In this document: positions 18,914-27,700 of the stretch, one piece after another | How positions within the stretch are numbered: the stretch's first letter is position 1 | Layout of the letters: each line of letters opens with the position of its first letter | NCBI RefSeq assembly: GCF_049257235.1 | Contig: NZ_JBMMUF010000007.1 | Span: 62,001-126,000, forward strand | Length of the DNA stretch: 64,000 nucleotides | Reading direction: 5' to 3' | Source: Pseudoalteromonas sp049257235 | GTDB taxonomy: Bacteria; Pseudomonadota; Gammaproteobacteria; Enterobacterales; Alteromonadaceae | Position numbers and translations under genes: made by a program | Notes under the pieces: model-generated | Databases searched by the model: none | What the model was told of the DNA's origin: nothing | The model's input: only the letters and a program-made list of their open reading frames with translations

Positions 18914-19546
18914 CTATTGGTTTTTAGATACCGCAAATAATATTTCATTACGGCGCATCTTTGGTATAGTCCAAGGCCCGTTATATCCCGCCTTTACTGG
19001 GTAGCCAAGCGCAACGTAGTCATTTTCAATGAGCCAAGATTTCAGTAGTTCAGTATGTTTGAGTACATTACGCTGGCTCATGGTACCGCTAAACTGTATG
19101 GCCGCAGCGGTATAATCAATCACTTGTGACACGACCAAATTCGGGTCTAACGGTTCAGGTGTCGTCTCGAGCGTAAATTCACTTGGCATCACAAAAGACA
19201 TGAAGGCACCTTGGGTATTTTGCGTCATAAATACGGGTGCTGTCATCGCTATCTTCATGCCTTGCCTGTCATCATTCATAAAAACAGGCGCCGTCATTGC
19301 TATTTCTTTTTGCCCTTTGTTCTCCCCTGAAATATATCTAAACAGCCGACGAAACGCATTGTTATCCATGCTAGCAGACACCAGCACCATAGATTGATAG
19401 CTCCGCACTTCGATGTTCGCTTGCTCGTCGGTATCGAGCACGGTGTAAGGCGCTGACTCTACGCCATTAACACCAAACACTGAGCAACCAGATAAAAATA
19501 ATACAAATAAGAATAGGAAAATGCCCTTCATCACGGTATTCCACAA
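18914..19546 (-). CDS. SOUL heme-binding family lipoprotein
   Basis: 210 residues. Its lipobox LSGC (Cys about residue 21) predicts membrane anchoring. The mature protein is a SOUL/HBP domain: VLDTDEQANIEVRSYQSMVLVSA, FRRLFRYISGENKGQKEIAMTAPVFM and a repeated MTAPVFM stretch, the signature of this family, whose animal members bind heme or porphyrins. The heme ligand is not conserved across the family, so binding here is unproven. The C-terminal ends of this gene and the small plus-strand gene face each other 14 nt apart. Confidence 0.85.
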   Translation of the reverse strand: MWNTVMKGIFLFLFVLFLSGCSVFGVNGVESAPYTVLDTDEQANIEVRSYQSMVLVSASMDNNAFRRLFRYISGENKGQKEIAMTAPVFMNDDRQGMKIAMTAPVFMTQNTQGAFMSFVMPSEFTLETTPEPLDPNLVVSQVIDYTAAAIQFSGTMSQRNVLKHTELLKSWLIENDYVALGYPVKAGYNGPWTIPKMRRNEILFAVSKNQ

Positions 19547-19688
19547 GGTTCAAAACCTTCTATACGAGTGACGTTATAAAACGTATCAATAAACAGGGGA
19601 GCACAGCTGTTGTAATATGCTTCATTTAATTGGCACAGGCACATTGCACCGCAAATCACATCGGTTAACAGAATTGGTGCGCTAAAGA

Positions 19689-20438
19689 CTAAAATCTTTG
19701 GCCATATTGCTTGTATATGGGGGCCAGCAGGCCCAGCGCATTGGCTTTATTTAAAATATTATTTATCTCTTGTACTGAGATAGGTGAATACTCAGGAACA
19801 AGAAAGCTCCGTGTATATTGAGTATCAAACTTATCTGAAATCAATATATTAGCCCGTTCCTCAGGATGTTGAACAAAAAACCAATCCAGAGCAGAGGCAC
19901 TTGCAACACTGATATCGCACCGTTTGTTGAGTGCCATCTTGATTGATTCCTCTTCAGTACGCACCAACACAATATCGAACATCTCTTTGATTGTCTTGTA
20001 GTCTGTTTGGTAGTTAAGAAATCGATAGTGATATCCATTAACTCCGCAAATAACCTTGTCATGAAAACTGTCAAAGAAACGCTGATCTTTGCGTGCAGAA
20101 ATGTGAGAAATAAAAGAATCTTGCGATTGCAACAACGGGTTTGATGCCAGTAAATGCATATCATCGCCCCAGCCCCATTCCAAATTATCCCACATCACAA
20201 TATCGACCCACCCTTCACTGAGAGACATCACCCTGCGTGCAATGGGAACAGAGACTAACTCAAAGTGAAATTCATCTTGCACCAAGTTGAATGCATTAAT
20301 GATTTCAGGCCCCATCCCCTTTCCTTCCTGAAGCATAAAAGGAGGGCGTAAGCCTGCGCCAACTTTGACATGAATTTTTGCCCCATGAGCGTTGAAGCCA
20401 ATAAAAGTGACGAAAAAGAACAGTAGATATTTGATCAC
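19689..20438 (-). CDS. Periplasmic solute-binding protein, family 3-like
   Basis: 249 residues with a Sec signal (MIKYLLFFFVTFIGFNAHG). The mature part (KVGAGLRPPFMLQEGKGMGPEIINAFN ...) resembles the short SBP_bac_3 proteins common in Shewanella and Pseudoalteromonas, which lie alone rather than with an ABC permease. No transporter gene is adjacent, so it may be a sensor or orphan binding protein. The ligand is unknown; family members bind amino acids or related compounds. It is distantly similar in type to the protein at 36966-37727. Confidence 0.75.
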   Translation of the reverse strand: MIKYLLFFFVTFIGFNAHGAKIHVKVGAGLRPPFMLQEGKGMGPEIINAFNLVQDEFHFELVSVPIARRVMSLSEGWVDIVMWDNLEWGWGDDMHLLASNPLLQSQDSFISHISARKDQRFFDSFHDKVICGVNGYHYRFLNYQTDYKTIKEMFDIVLVRTEEESIKMALNKRCDISVASASALDWFFVQHPEERANILISDKFDTQYTRSFLVPEYSPISVQEINNILNKANALGLLAPIYKQYGQRF

Positions 20439-20611
20439 GGCTCAACCCCAAAAACGAAGAAAAGAGTCGTTAGTATAGATAATGCGTGGCTGTACCCCTC
20501 ATACATAAAACAAAGCTAGTTTTACTCCGATTGACTTTGGCCTTTCCCTCAAAATTAACACCATGACATTGATGTGGTTCACAATAAACTGGAGACAATA
20601 GAGATCTCAAA

Positions 20612-20737
20612 ATGAATAAACCTTGCACCGAAGAGCACATTACCGGCGCAATCAAAGGGTTCAGAATCGTTGATTTCACATCAATGATTTACTCATCAAG
20701 ATACGACGAAGTCAGGGTAAATAGCGATTTAATATAA
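20612..20737 (+). pseudogene. Relic of an IS3-family transposase OrfA
   Basis: A 41-codon frame (MNKPCTEEHITGAIKGF...SSRYDEVRVNSDL, stop at 20737) resembles the N-terminal helix-turn-helix of IS3-family OrfA (typical FTEEQIIGAIK ... WRSKYGGVSVSDL) with the middle deleted. A purine-rich site (GGAGA) lies upstream. No OrfB and no second IS end are present. It overlaps by 9 nt the 3' end of the minus-strand membrane gene. The surrounding 290 bases between genes hold nothing else recognisable. Confidence 0.5.
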
Positions 20738-21211
20738 TGCCTGCTTACTGACTGCTAGATACATAACCAGTAAGACGGAAAGAGGAATTAACGCGATAGC
20801 CAATTTAGTGAACGGGCCATGGTAAATTAGAAGTATTGATTGCTCAGAAGAGTTCAATGGCAAACCTTGATATTGCTTTTTTGCAGCCTTAGCCGCTAAC
20901 CAATTACCCAAGACAACATCGACGATTTCAAGAGGAATAATAATGACAAGCACTAACCACAGCTTTTGTGTTAACCATTGAGTATCAAACCAATTACCTA
21001 ACATAGCCATCGCTAAACCGCTGGTAATTAGTACCGCAAAAGCCAAGTGCTCTAACGTAACCATGGCATAGAAAACTGCATTCAGGCGCTGTGTTACACT
21101 GCTTACAGGCTCTTTATCGATAGTCTTGTAAGCAATCCACGCCCCCAACGCAGGCCCTAACCACAATATTAACGCACCTATGTGCGCAACTTTCAGTAAT
21201 GTGTAATCCAC
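20729..21211 (-). CDS. Four-helix integral membrane protein (DUF2269-like)
   Basis: 160 residues from GTG 21211 (VDYTLLKVAHIGALILWLGPALGAW...). Residues 5-30, 50-75, 80-105 and 130-155 are hydrophobic, and the layout with an early His and WLGPALGAW resembles DUF2269-like membrane proteins, function unknown. An upstream GTG at 21250 would lengthen it by 13 polar residues. The start overlaps the end of the upstream membrane gene by 19 nt, so the two are translationally linked. Confidence 0.6.
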   Translation of the reverse strand: MDYTLLKVAHIGALILWLGPALGAWIAYKTIDKEPVSSVTQRLNAVFYAMVTLEHLAFAVLITSGLAMAMLGNWFDTQWLTQKLWLVLVIIIPLEIVDVVLGNWLAAKAAKKQYQGLPLNSSEQSILLIYHGPFTKLAIALIPLSVLLVMYLAVSKQALY

Positions 21212-21852
21212 TTTGGCTTCAACACCTGATAAGCAAAAATCAACATCCACAAGGTACTAAGTACCATACTCGCCGCAGTAAACATCTCTGCAAATTTCAG
21301 TGCATCCAAGGCGATTGAAGCACTAAGAGCCAGTCCTAAACTCCAAGCAAGCATTCCCCATAAAAACACCCAGAGTTTAAACACCTGCTGTTTAAAGGCC
21401 AGTACTGTGAGTAGCATTCCCCCAAGGTTGTACAAACCATTACCCAGATAACCAGTGAGATGCGCAGCGATATGTTCAAACAACAAATACGTATCAGCTC
21501 CCAGTTGCAGATAAATTATTTTAGGCAGTACGAAGGCGTAAATAACTTCGGCAGTGAGATCCGGAGCAACACCTAAAGCCACCAAAAACAGCCCGATCGT
21601 TTTGAGATAATCCGCGCTCAATTCATCACTTAAAATTGTGCAAAACACCAACAAGCCAAGCGCGCAAAACATCCACACCACCCACGCCCCAGTCCATAGC
21701 CCTGTGTTAGAGGCAATGAAACTCATACGCTCATGCACCGTGGTATCAATGGGTAAACCGCCACGCATTGGCCCATTCATCAACAAACACGCCAATGTTA
21801 TGAGCAGGACAATAATGTGAATGATGTAAAACTTTGTTTTTATTAAATTCAT
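21193..21852 (-). CDS. Multi-pass membrane protein, unknown
   Basis: 219 residues with about six hydrophobic helices (residues 8-28, 50-75, 85-110, 120-150, 155-180, 185-212). No transport or redox motif is recognised. It is the first gene of a two-gene unit with the downstream four-helix protein, which it overlaps. The pair may form one membrane complex; this is an inference from gene overlap only. Confidence 0.6.
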   Translation of the reverse strand: MNLIKTKFYIIHIIVLLITLACLLMNGPMRGGLPIDTTVHERMSFIASNTGLWTGAWVVWMFCALGLLVFCTILSDELSADYLKTIGLFLVALGVAPDLTAEVIYAFVLPKIIYLQLGADTYLLFEHIAAHLTGYLGNGLYNLGGMLLTVLAFKQQVFKLWVFLWGMLAWSLGLALSASIALDALKFAEMFTAASMVLSTLWMLIFAYQVLKPKWITHY

Positions 21853-21974
21853 TTGTGCTCTTTAGTTACTATCAGAAGGCAATTAATTCATCTGTTGTAT
21901 ATCATTAAAACGATAACTTTCATAATAACTCAAACGATGCCTCTAATGGCAACGAGACATTCCTGTGAAAGAGA

Positions 21975-22037
21975 ATTAATCGAGACACCCCCTCTAAAAA
22001 AATTAATCGAGATAAAAAAATTAATCGAGACACCCAC
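21975..22037. repeat. Three copies of the transposon left-end sequence
   Basis: The string ATTAATCGAGA occurs near 21974, 22002 and 22020, twice continued as CACCC. The third copy carries the left terminal AGACACCCAC (22028-22037) of the adjoining transposase unit. The tandem array suggests repeated insertions or slippage at the same end. Confidence 0.6.
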
Positions 22038-23271
22038 CTTAATATTTCACACTTTTCCCGCTTTTGACTACACTTTTATTATTCAACTCATGGAGGAGAA
22101 GAGCATGGCAACACCGCGTAAGAATCAAATCAGCCTATCTGATACCCCCTACTATCACTGCATATCTCGCTGTGTACGTCGTGCATTCTTGTGCGGATAC
22201 GATGCATTGACTGGACGCTCTTATGAACATCGCCGCGGGTGGGTTGAAGCGAAATTACTCGCTCTCGGGCACATTTTCTTTATTGATGTCTGTGCGTATG
22301 CCGTGATGAGCAATCACACCCATCTTGTATTATTCGTTGATAGCAAAAAGGCACTGCGTTTAAGTGACAAAGCGGTGTTGCTACGTTGGCATAAGCTCTT
22401 TAAAAGTTCATTGTTGTGCCAACGCTTTTTAATGGGTGAATCGCTCAGTAAAGCAGAATTATCGGTTGTGCAAACACGCATCGCTGTGTATCGCGAGCGC
22501 TTAACCAATATCAGTTGGTTTATGCGGGTGCTCAACGAGGATATTGCCCGACAAGCCAATAAAGAAGATAACTGCACTGGCCATTTCTGGGAAGGTCGCT
22601 TTAAATCCCAAGCCCTGCTTGATGAAGCTGCGCTCGCCGCATGCTTAGCCTATGTGGATTTAAATCCCATTCGTGCAAAAATGGCTGACTTACCTGAAAA
22701 ATCTGAATTTACAAGTGCCAAAGTGCGTATTGAGGCAGCCAAAGAAACAAAACAACCAAAAAGCCTTCTTCGCTTTGCAGGCAACCCGCGCAAACATATG
22801 CCCAAAGGACTGCCATTTGAGCTCAGTACTTACCTTGAGCTTCTTGATTGGACTGGCCGCTGCATACGAGAAGATAAACGCGGGGCAATACCCAATGCTG
22901 CAAGCCCCATATTGGAGCGCCTCGATATCAGCCCTGATAACTGGCTTAAACTAACCACCACTTTGACTAAGGTATTTAAAAATGTCGTTGGTAAAGAGTC
23001 TGCAATCACCACCTACGCCAACCATATGCATCGACAGCGACGAAGTTGCCTTAGTAACAGCAAAGCCTTATTTGCTTAACTCGCAGAACACAGCTGATTT
23101 GATAAAGAGCTCACCCTCTTTGACCCGCTTATACCTGAGATTTGTACAACAGATATTTCAGGTGAATTATTAGTTCGCTTTAATCACACTAAGTACAGAA
23201 ACGCGCGTTTTTTCCAGCAAGCCAAAGCAAAAAGTCATGAACTCTTTTTTTGTTTTTTAGAGTGGGTGTCT
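22021..23271 (+). mobile_element. Y1/REP-associated-type transposon unit with short inverted ends
   Basis: The unit runs from the left end AGACACCCAC (22028-22037) to its inverted copy GTGGGTGTCT (23262-23271) and carries one transposase gene at 22105-23079. The 3' non-coding end (about 23080-23261), with a T-rich tail, and the last 150 bp of the gene recur at 23872-24220. The left flank recurs at 23847-23871 and in part at 32449-32512. The recurrence defines the mobile unit independently of the protein. Confidence 0.7.
22105..23079 (+). CDS. Y1-type (IS200/REP-associated) transposase
   Basis: 324 residues from ATG 22105, which has a strong GGAGGAG upstream; the longer open frame is not needed. 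The N-terminus DTPYYHCISRCVRRAFLCG and the HUH motif in YAVMSNHTHLVLF (near residue 70) are those of the Y1_Tnp superfamily. GHFWEGRFKSQALLDEAALAACLAYVDLNPIRA near residues 160-195 is the typical C-terminal signature. The catalytic Tyr is probably in the helix around residues 130-150. Such enzymes cut and join single-stranded DNA at hairpins. The gene looks intact. Confidence 0.85.
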   Translation: MATPRKNQISLSDTPYYHCISRCVRRAFLCGYDALTGRSYEHRRGWVEAKLLALGHIFFIDVCAYAVMSNHTHLVLFVDSKKALRLSDKAVLLRWHKLFKSSLLCQRFLMGESLSKAELSVVQTRIAVYRERLTNISWFMRVLNEDIARQANKEDNCTGHFWEGRFKSQALLDEAALAACLAYVDLNPIRAKMADLPEKSEFTSAKVRIEAAKETKQPKSLLRFAGNPRKHMPKGLPFELSTYLELLDWTGRCIREDKRGAIPNAASPILERLDISPDNWLKLTTTLTKVFKNVVGKESAITTYANHMHRQRRSCLSNSKALFA

Positions 23272-23281
23272 TGTTTAGTTT

Positions 23282-23794
23282 CTACAGTATATTGAAAAGA
23301 GGCTCAGTGATCATTGGGCTAAATAGAGATAACTCCATGTAGCTTCGTACAATCCAAAAAAGCGAGATGATTAAAATTATTATTATCCCCAACATTGCTA
23401 CAACCGCTCTATTTTGAACTGAAGTCTCCATGGACTTTTCAGCTGGAACAAAACACGAGGCGTACCAAAGCAAGGCGTAGCCCCAAAACCATAAATATGC
23501 AAAGGCTGTGTCTAAACTGATAACAAAGTTGTCTTTAAACCCTATATAAAAATACAAAAAACATAGCAACATTCTGTAAAATGCATATATGTAACTAGAA
23601 CTATATTCTACCAATTCAACATTATCTAAATATGTTTCCTTTCCCTTAAAGCGCCCAGATATTGGTCTAGCCAAAATTATTGCTAACAGAACGAACAGGC
23701 CTCTATGAAAGCTTTCAATTAGGGTGAGACCTGTTATAAAGAATAGTCCTATATATAAGTGGTTTTTTAATTTACTCTGAAGGGAAAACAGCAT
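23282..23794 (-). CDS. Four-helix membrane protein, candidate displaced immunity gene
   Basis: 170 residues from ATG 23794 (GGGAG 10 nt upstream); an ATG at 23845 would add 17 polar residues. There are about four membrane helices (residues 12-45, 60-85, 90-115, 130-155) and no known domain. It is AT-rich compared with the housekeeping genes. Its stop lies 10 bp from the right end of the full transposon copy, and its start lies 58 bp from the left end of the deleted copy. Its position behind an Rhs-type toxin, and its kind (small polytopic, unknown), fit an orphan immunity protein. A relation to the 174-residue protein downstream of the toxin cannot be judged by eye. Confidence 0.55.
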   Translation of the reverse strand: MLFSLQSKLKNHLYIGLFFITGLTLIESFHRGLFVLLAIILARPISGRFKGKETYLDNVELVEYSSSYIYAFYRMLLCFLYFYIGFKDNFVISLDTAFAYLWFWGYALLWYASCFVPAEKSMETSVQNRAVVAMLGIIIILIISLFWIVRSYMELSLFSPMITEPLFNIL

Positions 23795-23846
23795 TATCTT
23801 GTAACTCCCGAAGCATCCATTTTGTCCAACATTCTGCGTGGACATT

Positions 23847-24220
23847 TATCGAGACACCCACCTTAACATTTAATATCAGCCCTGATAACTGGCTTAAACT
23901 AACCACCACTTTGACTAAGGTATTTAAAAATGTCGTTGGTAAAGAGTCAGCAATCACCACCTACACCAACCATATGCATCGCCAGCGAAGAAGTAGCCTT
24001 AGTAACAGCCTAGCTTTGTTTTCTTAACTCGCAGAACACAGCAGATTTGATAAAGAGCTCACCCTCTTTGACCCGCTTATACCTGAGATTTGTAAAACAG
24101 ATATTTCAGGTGAATTATCAGCTTGCTTTAATCACACTAAGTACAGAAACACGCGTTTTTACCAGCAAGTCCAAGCAAAAAGTCATGAACTCTTTTTTTT
24201 GTTTTTTAGAGTGGGTGTCT
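23847..24220 (+). mobile_element. Internally deleted, non-autonomous copy of the Y1 transposon
   Basis: The left end TCGAGACACCCACC (AGACACCCAC at 23852-23861) is joined directly to the last part of the transposase gene. From 23872 to 24220 the DNA is nearly identical to about 22927-23271, including the codons for the transposase C-terminus, the 3' non-coding tail and the right end GTGGGTGTCT (24211-24220). About 0.9 kb of the transposase is missing. It is in the same orientation as the full copy 0.6 kb away. Confidence 0.8.
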
Positions 24221-24253
24221 TGTTTAGTTTCTTGTTTAGTTCAATTTTTTCAT

Positions 24254-24778
24254 TTAGCCTAGGAATAAATCACCGGGGAGTTTAAAACCCCACCACACCG
24301 TACTGCTGTAAAAAATATACAGTGACAGAGATATAAGAGCAAAGATAGTTAACATCATGAAAAGCATTAAAACTTTAGTAGAGGAATAAGACAAGTCAAG
24401 TTCACCCGTTTTCATGAACAAATTAAAAAAGGGGAGAATAGAGACCACAACTAGAAAAGCCGTAAACTTCATAAATCCATCAGAGATGAAAAATAAATCA
24501 ATAAGAAAAACCCAAGAGACAGTGTATATGATCATCAAATCAAATGTTAACTGGTAATTATCGGGATTTTCCTCCTCCGAAAAGGATAATTTCTTTCTGT
24601 TGTTAATAGACGTAAAAATTAATATTAGTGAGAACTTAACAAACAAAAACAAAGATAAAAAATCAAAAAAGTAATTACTATTAAAACAAGCTATAAATTC
24701 AAGAGTTGTAAGTGAGAAAATAACCAAAAAAGTTAAAAAAATAGATTTCTTATTATAGTAACAATCAATACCACTCAT
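24254..24778 (-). CDS. Polytopic membrane protein, probable immunity partner of the Rhs toxin
   Basis: 174 residues with four or five membrane helices (about residues 10-32, 35-58, 80-102, 105-125, 135-160) and a charged loop near residue 65 (INNRKKLSFSEEENPDN). No recognised family. Its ATG (24776-24778) overlaps the TAA of the giant Rhs gene as TAATG, so it is translationally coupled to it. In Rhs and other polymorphic toxins the gene directly behind the toxin tip is its immunity gene. A membrane immunity protein points to a toxin acting at the inner membrane. The function is inferred from position alone. Strongly AT-rich. Confidence 0.6.
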   Translation of the reverse strand: MSGIDCYYNKKSIFLTFLVIFSLTTLEFIACFNSNYFFDFLSLFLFVKFSLILIFTSINNRKKLSFSEEENPDNYQLTFDLMIIYTVSWVFLIDLFFISDGFMKFTAFLVVVSILPFFNLFMKTGELDLSYSSTKVLMLFMMLTIFALISLSLYIFYSSTVWWGFKLPGDLFLG

Positions 24779-27700
24779 TAATATTCCTCGGCTTTAAATT
24801 TAGGTTTTTGATGGTTGTTTTTAATTCTTATTATTGGTTTTCCGGGTTGAATTCCTTTCACAGGGCGTCCTTTTGTGAATCTACTCAGTTGCATAATATA
24901 ACCTGCAGCAGCCTGTAGATCTCTTGCTGTTACAGCTAGGCCTTGCAGCCTAGTCCCATTCAATACCGAAGCTAGTTCGCCAGCGAGCTCAGCCATTGCT
25001 GCTTTTTGATACGCAGTCGAACTAATCCAAGTAACTGTGCTAATTGCCGCCGCTTCAGCCAATATCACGCCCCCTCCAACAGCCATAGCTTCAACAGCCA
25101 AAATGTTTAATGTTTGCCTTTGGGTGTCCTGGTATTTCATTCTTAATAATGTATATCCCAAATCCGCATTTGCTAGATCATGCCCTTTCCCAATGTCATT
25201 AGCCTCCATTTGACATGAGTTATCACAAACAATCTCGATTCTTTCTTTTATATTTCCATCAAGTTTCTCTGTCTTACCATATTGAGCTGGTACACCAGGT
25301 TCACCAGAGAAGTTTACTCCTAGCTTCCTTCCTTCTTTGATTAAGTCATTATGAATTTGCGATTTAATACTCTCCCCACCACTCTCGTCAGCAGAATTAG
25401 CCATCTTTGAAGACTCGTTCTCATTATTTAAGTCTTCTGTAGATGTTTTGCCCTGAGGCTTTGACTGATCATTTTGGCTCTCTGATTCATTGTCGCCAGA
25501 TGGTCCACCTCCCGAACAATCCCACACGGTCGCAGTCATCATCCCTCCGTTTGCAGGCGCACAGTTATAGCCTGTCGGGTCCGTATAACTTAGCGGGTTG
25601 TTATAAACATAAGAATAGCGATTTAAGCTTTGCGCATCTTTAGGATTCTGAACTATAGGGTCAGCCTGCATAAAGCGGCCCATATTGGGGTCGTATATTC
25701 TCCCGCCCATATGTACTACATCTGCATGGTCAACTTGCTGGTGTCCCGTATAGCCTTGCTGAGTTATGCTCCTCAGTGCATTGAGATTGCTTAACGTTTG
25801 GTAGGGGTTAGCTAAGGCTTGCCATGCTTTTTCATCTCGTCGCTTACCAAATGCATCAAAGCTTGCTCTTTCAACAATATTTCCTCTTTCATCTGATATA
25901 ACACTTGCCGAGCCTAAATGGTCTTTGAATAGTAAATGAAGCTTTTCTTCACCTGTAGTATGTTCAATTGTGTGTATCGCAATATCCTCAATGTAACGCT
26001 TGGTTGTTTTGTTGCCATTTTTAAAGATCACCTCATGCCCATCAACATAGTAGGTCGTAACCTCTTGACCTTTTTCGATATCTACACGCTTGTACTTTTG
26101 CTCATTGGCATCATAGCTAAATTCAGACTCACCATTTGCGGACCAAATTCGCAACGGTTTATCGAATATTGAGTAGGTTACTGAGCGTGTTTTAACACCT
26201 GAGGCAAAGCGTGCTGTTTGGTTTCCCCGCTCATCATAGCAATAGTTTAAACTGCCTACGGAGACCAACGCGTGGGGCCCCGTTGCATTCGCGCAACTTG
26301 AAGCTTTTGTTGCGTATAGATACTGCTGCGAACTTTCAACATCTGATTTCGTTTTGATATTGCCATTATCATAATAAGTTAATGATAAGGTTTGGATATC
26401 TTTCAGACGCACAGACTCAAGGCGGTTCAAACTATCATATTGAAATGTTTCAGTTAGCTCAGTACCTAGTTCGTCATGTTGGCCTACTCGATAACGTAAA
26501 TTTCCTAACTGGTCATACCCAAAGTCGGCACTCATGATTAAACCATGTGCGACAGTGTAATTATTCAGATGCCCTGTGTGTTTATTGAACTCCTTAGAAA
26601 AGGGGATCAAACTTTGTATCTGTCCACTGGTGACATTTGTAAATGCGTCCATATCAGTTGCGCGATAATAAGCTTGTCCTGTTGAAACCTCAAAGATCCT
26701 ATCCAAGTGACCATTTTGATATTGGTATTGCAGGCCACGACCACCACCTGAGATATCATTAACCCTAAACAAACGACCTACCGCATCATAGTGAGCTGTT
26801 TTACGCCATGAATGACTATCATAATTAAAATCTACAGATTCCACGCGGCCATAACTATCATGGTGGAACACTTGAGTTGCACCACCATGAGAACTTGAGT
26901 GCAATAAAGGAGTGTTATTGAACTCGAAATTATAGACTAGTGAAGCAGTGCCATTGTCAACAAGCGTTTTGATGGTATTGCCCACCACATCACGGTAGTG
27001 TGTTTTGGTGACATTAGCACTGGTGCGAAAAACAGCTTCGCCTAAGGCATTGTAACCAAAGCCAATTATTCCTTTATCTGGGTCATTTAGTTCAATTTTA
27101 CGGCCTAAGATGTCGTACTTGAGCTGGGAAACAGCATTTCCTGTTGCCGTAACTGTATGTAATAAACCCAATGCATTGTATGTATATGAAGTGAGGTTTT
27201 GCTGGGTGTCAGCTACTTTAGTGACTTCACCAAAACCATTTTTATACTCTTTGCGAGTACGGTCAAATTCAACACTAGCTCCATGTGAATCACTGTAACT
27301 ACCCGATACATGCTGGCTTACTATGTTATTTAGCCAACTATATTGTGTAGTTAACCCGTCGGGTGTCGTTTGTCGCCACAACGCATTAAGTGGCGTGTGG
27401 AAATTTTCTTTCCACCGTGGTGAATCGCCTTCTAAATAAGGAGCGGATTCTTTTAATACGTTACCTTTTGCATCAAAAATAAAGTCGCTAAAGCTCCATG
27501 TTCCATCCAGCGTTTTAACTCCTTGTCTGACTACATTTTGAGCTGTGTCATAATAAGTAATTTCATGTGGCTTATCTGCATGGGCCATACTAATAAAATA
27601 AGTTGCATTTGCTGGACATGCCCCCATCGAACAGGTTGATTTCGTGATGAGTGTCTGCTCACCCGTATTTGAGCCACTGAAATACATAGCACCGAAGGCA

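Noticed and set aside
20470..20679. 69-codon minus-strand open frame
   Set aside because: Antisense to the IS3 relic and without a ribosome site or recognisable sequence.
23080..23173. Possible continuation of the transposase past 23079
   Set aside because: The same 3' sequence recurs in the deleted copy with differences that do not preserve a frame, so it is non-coding tail.
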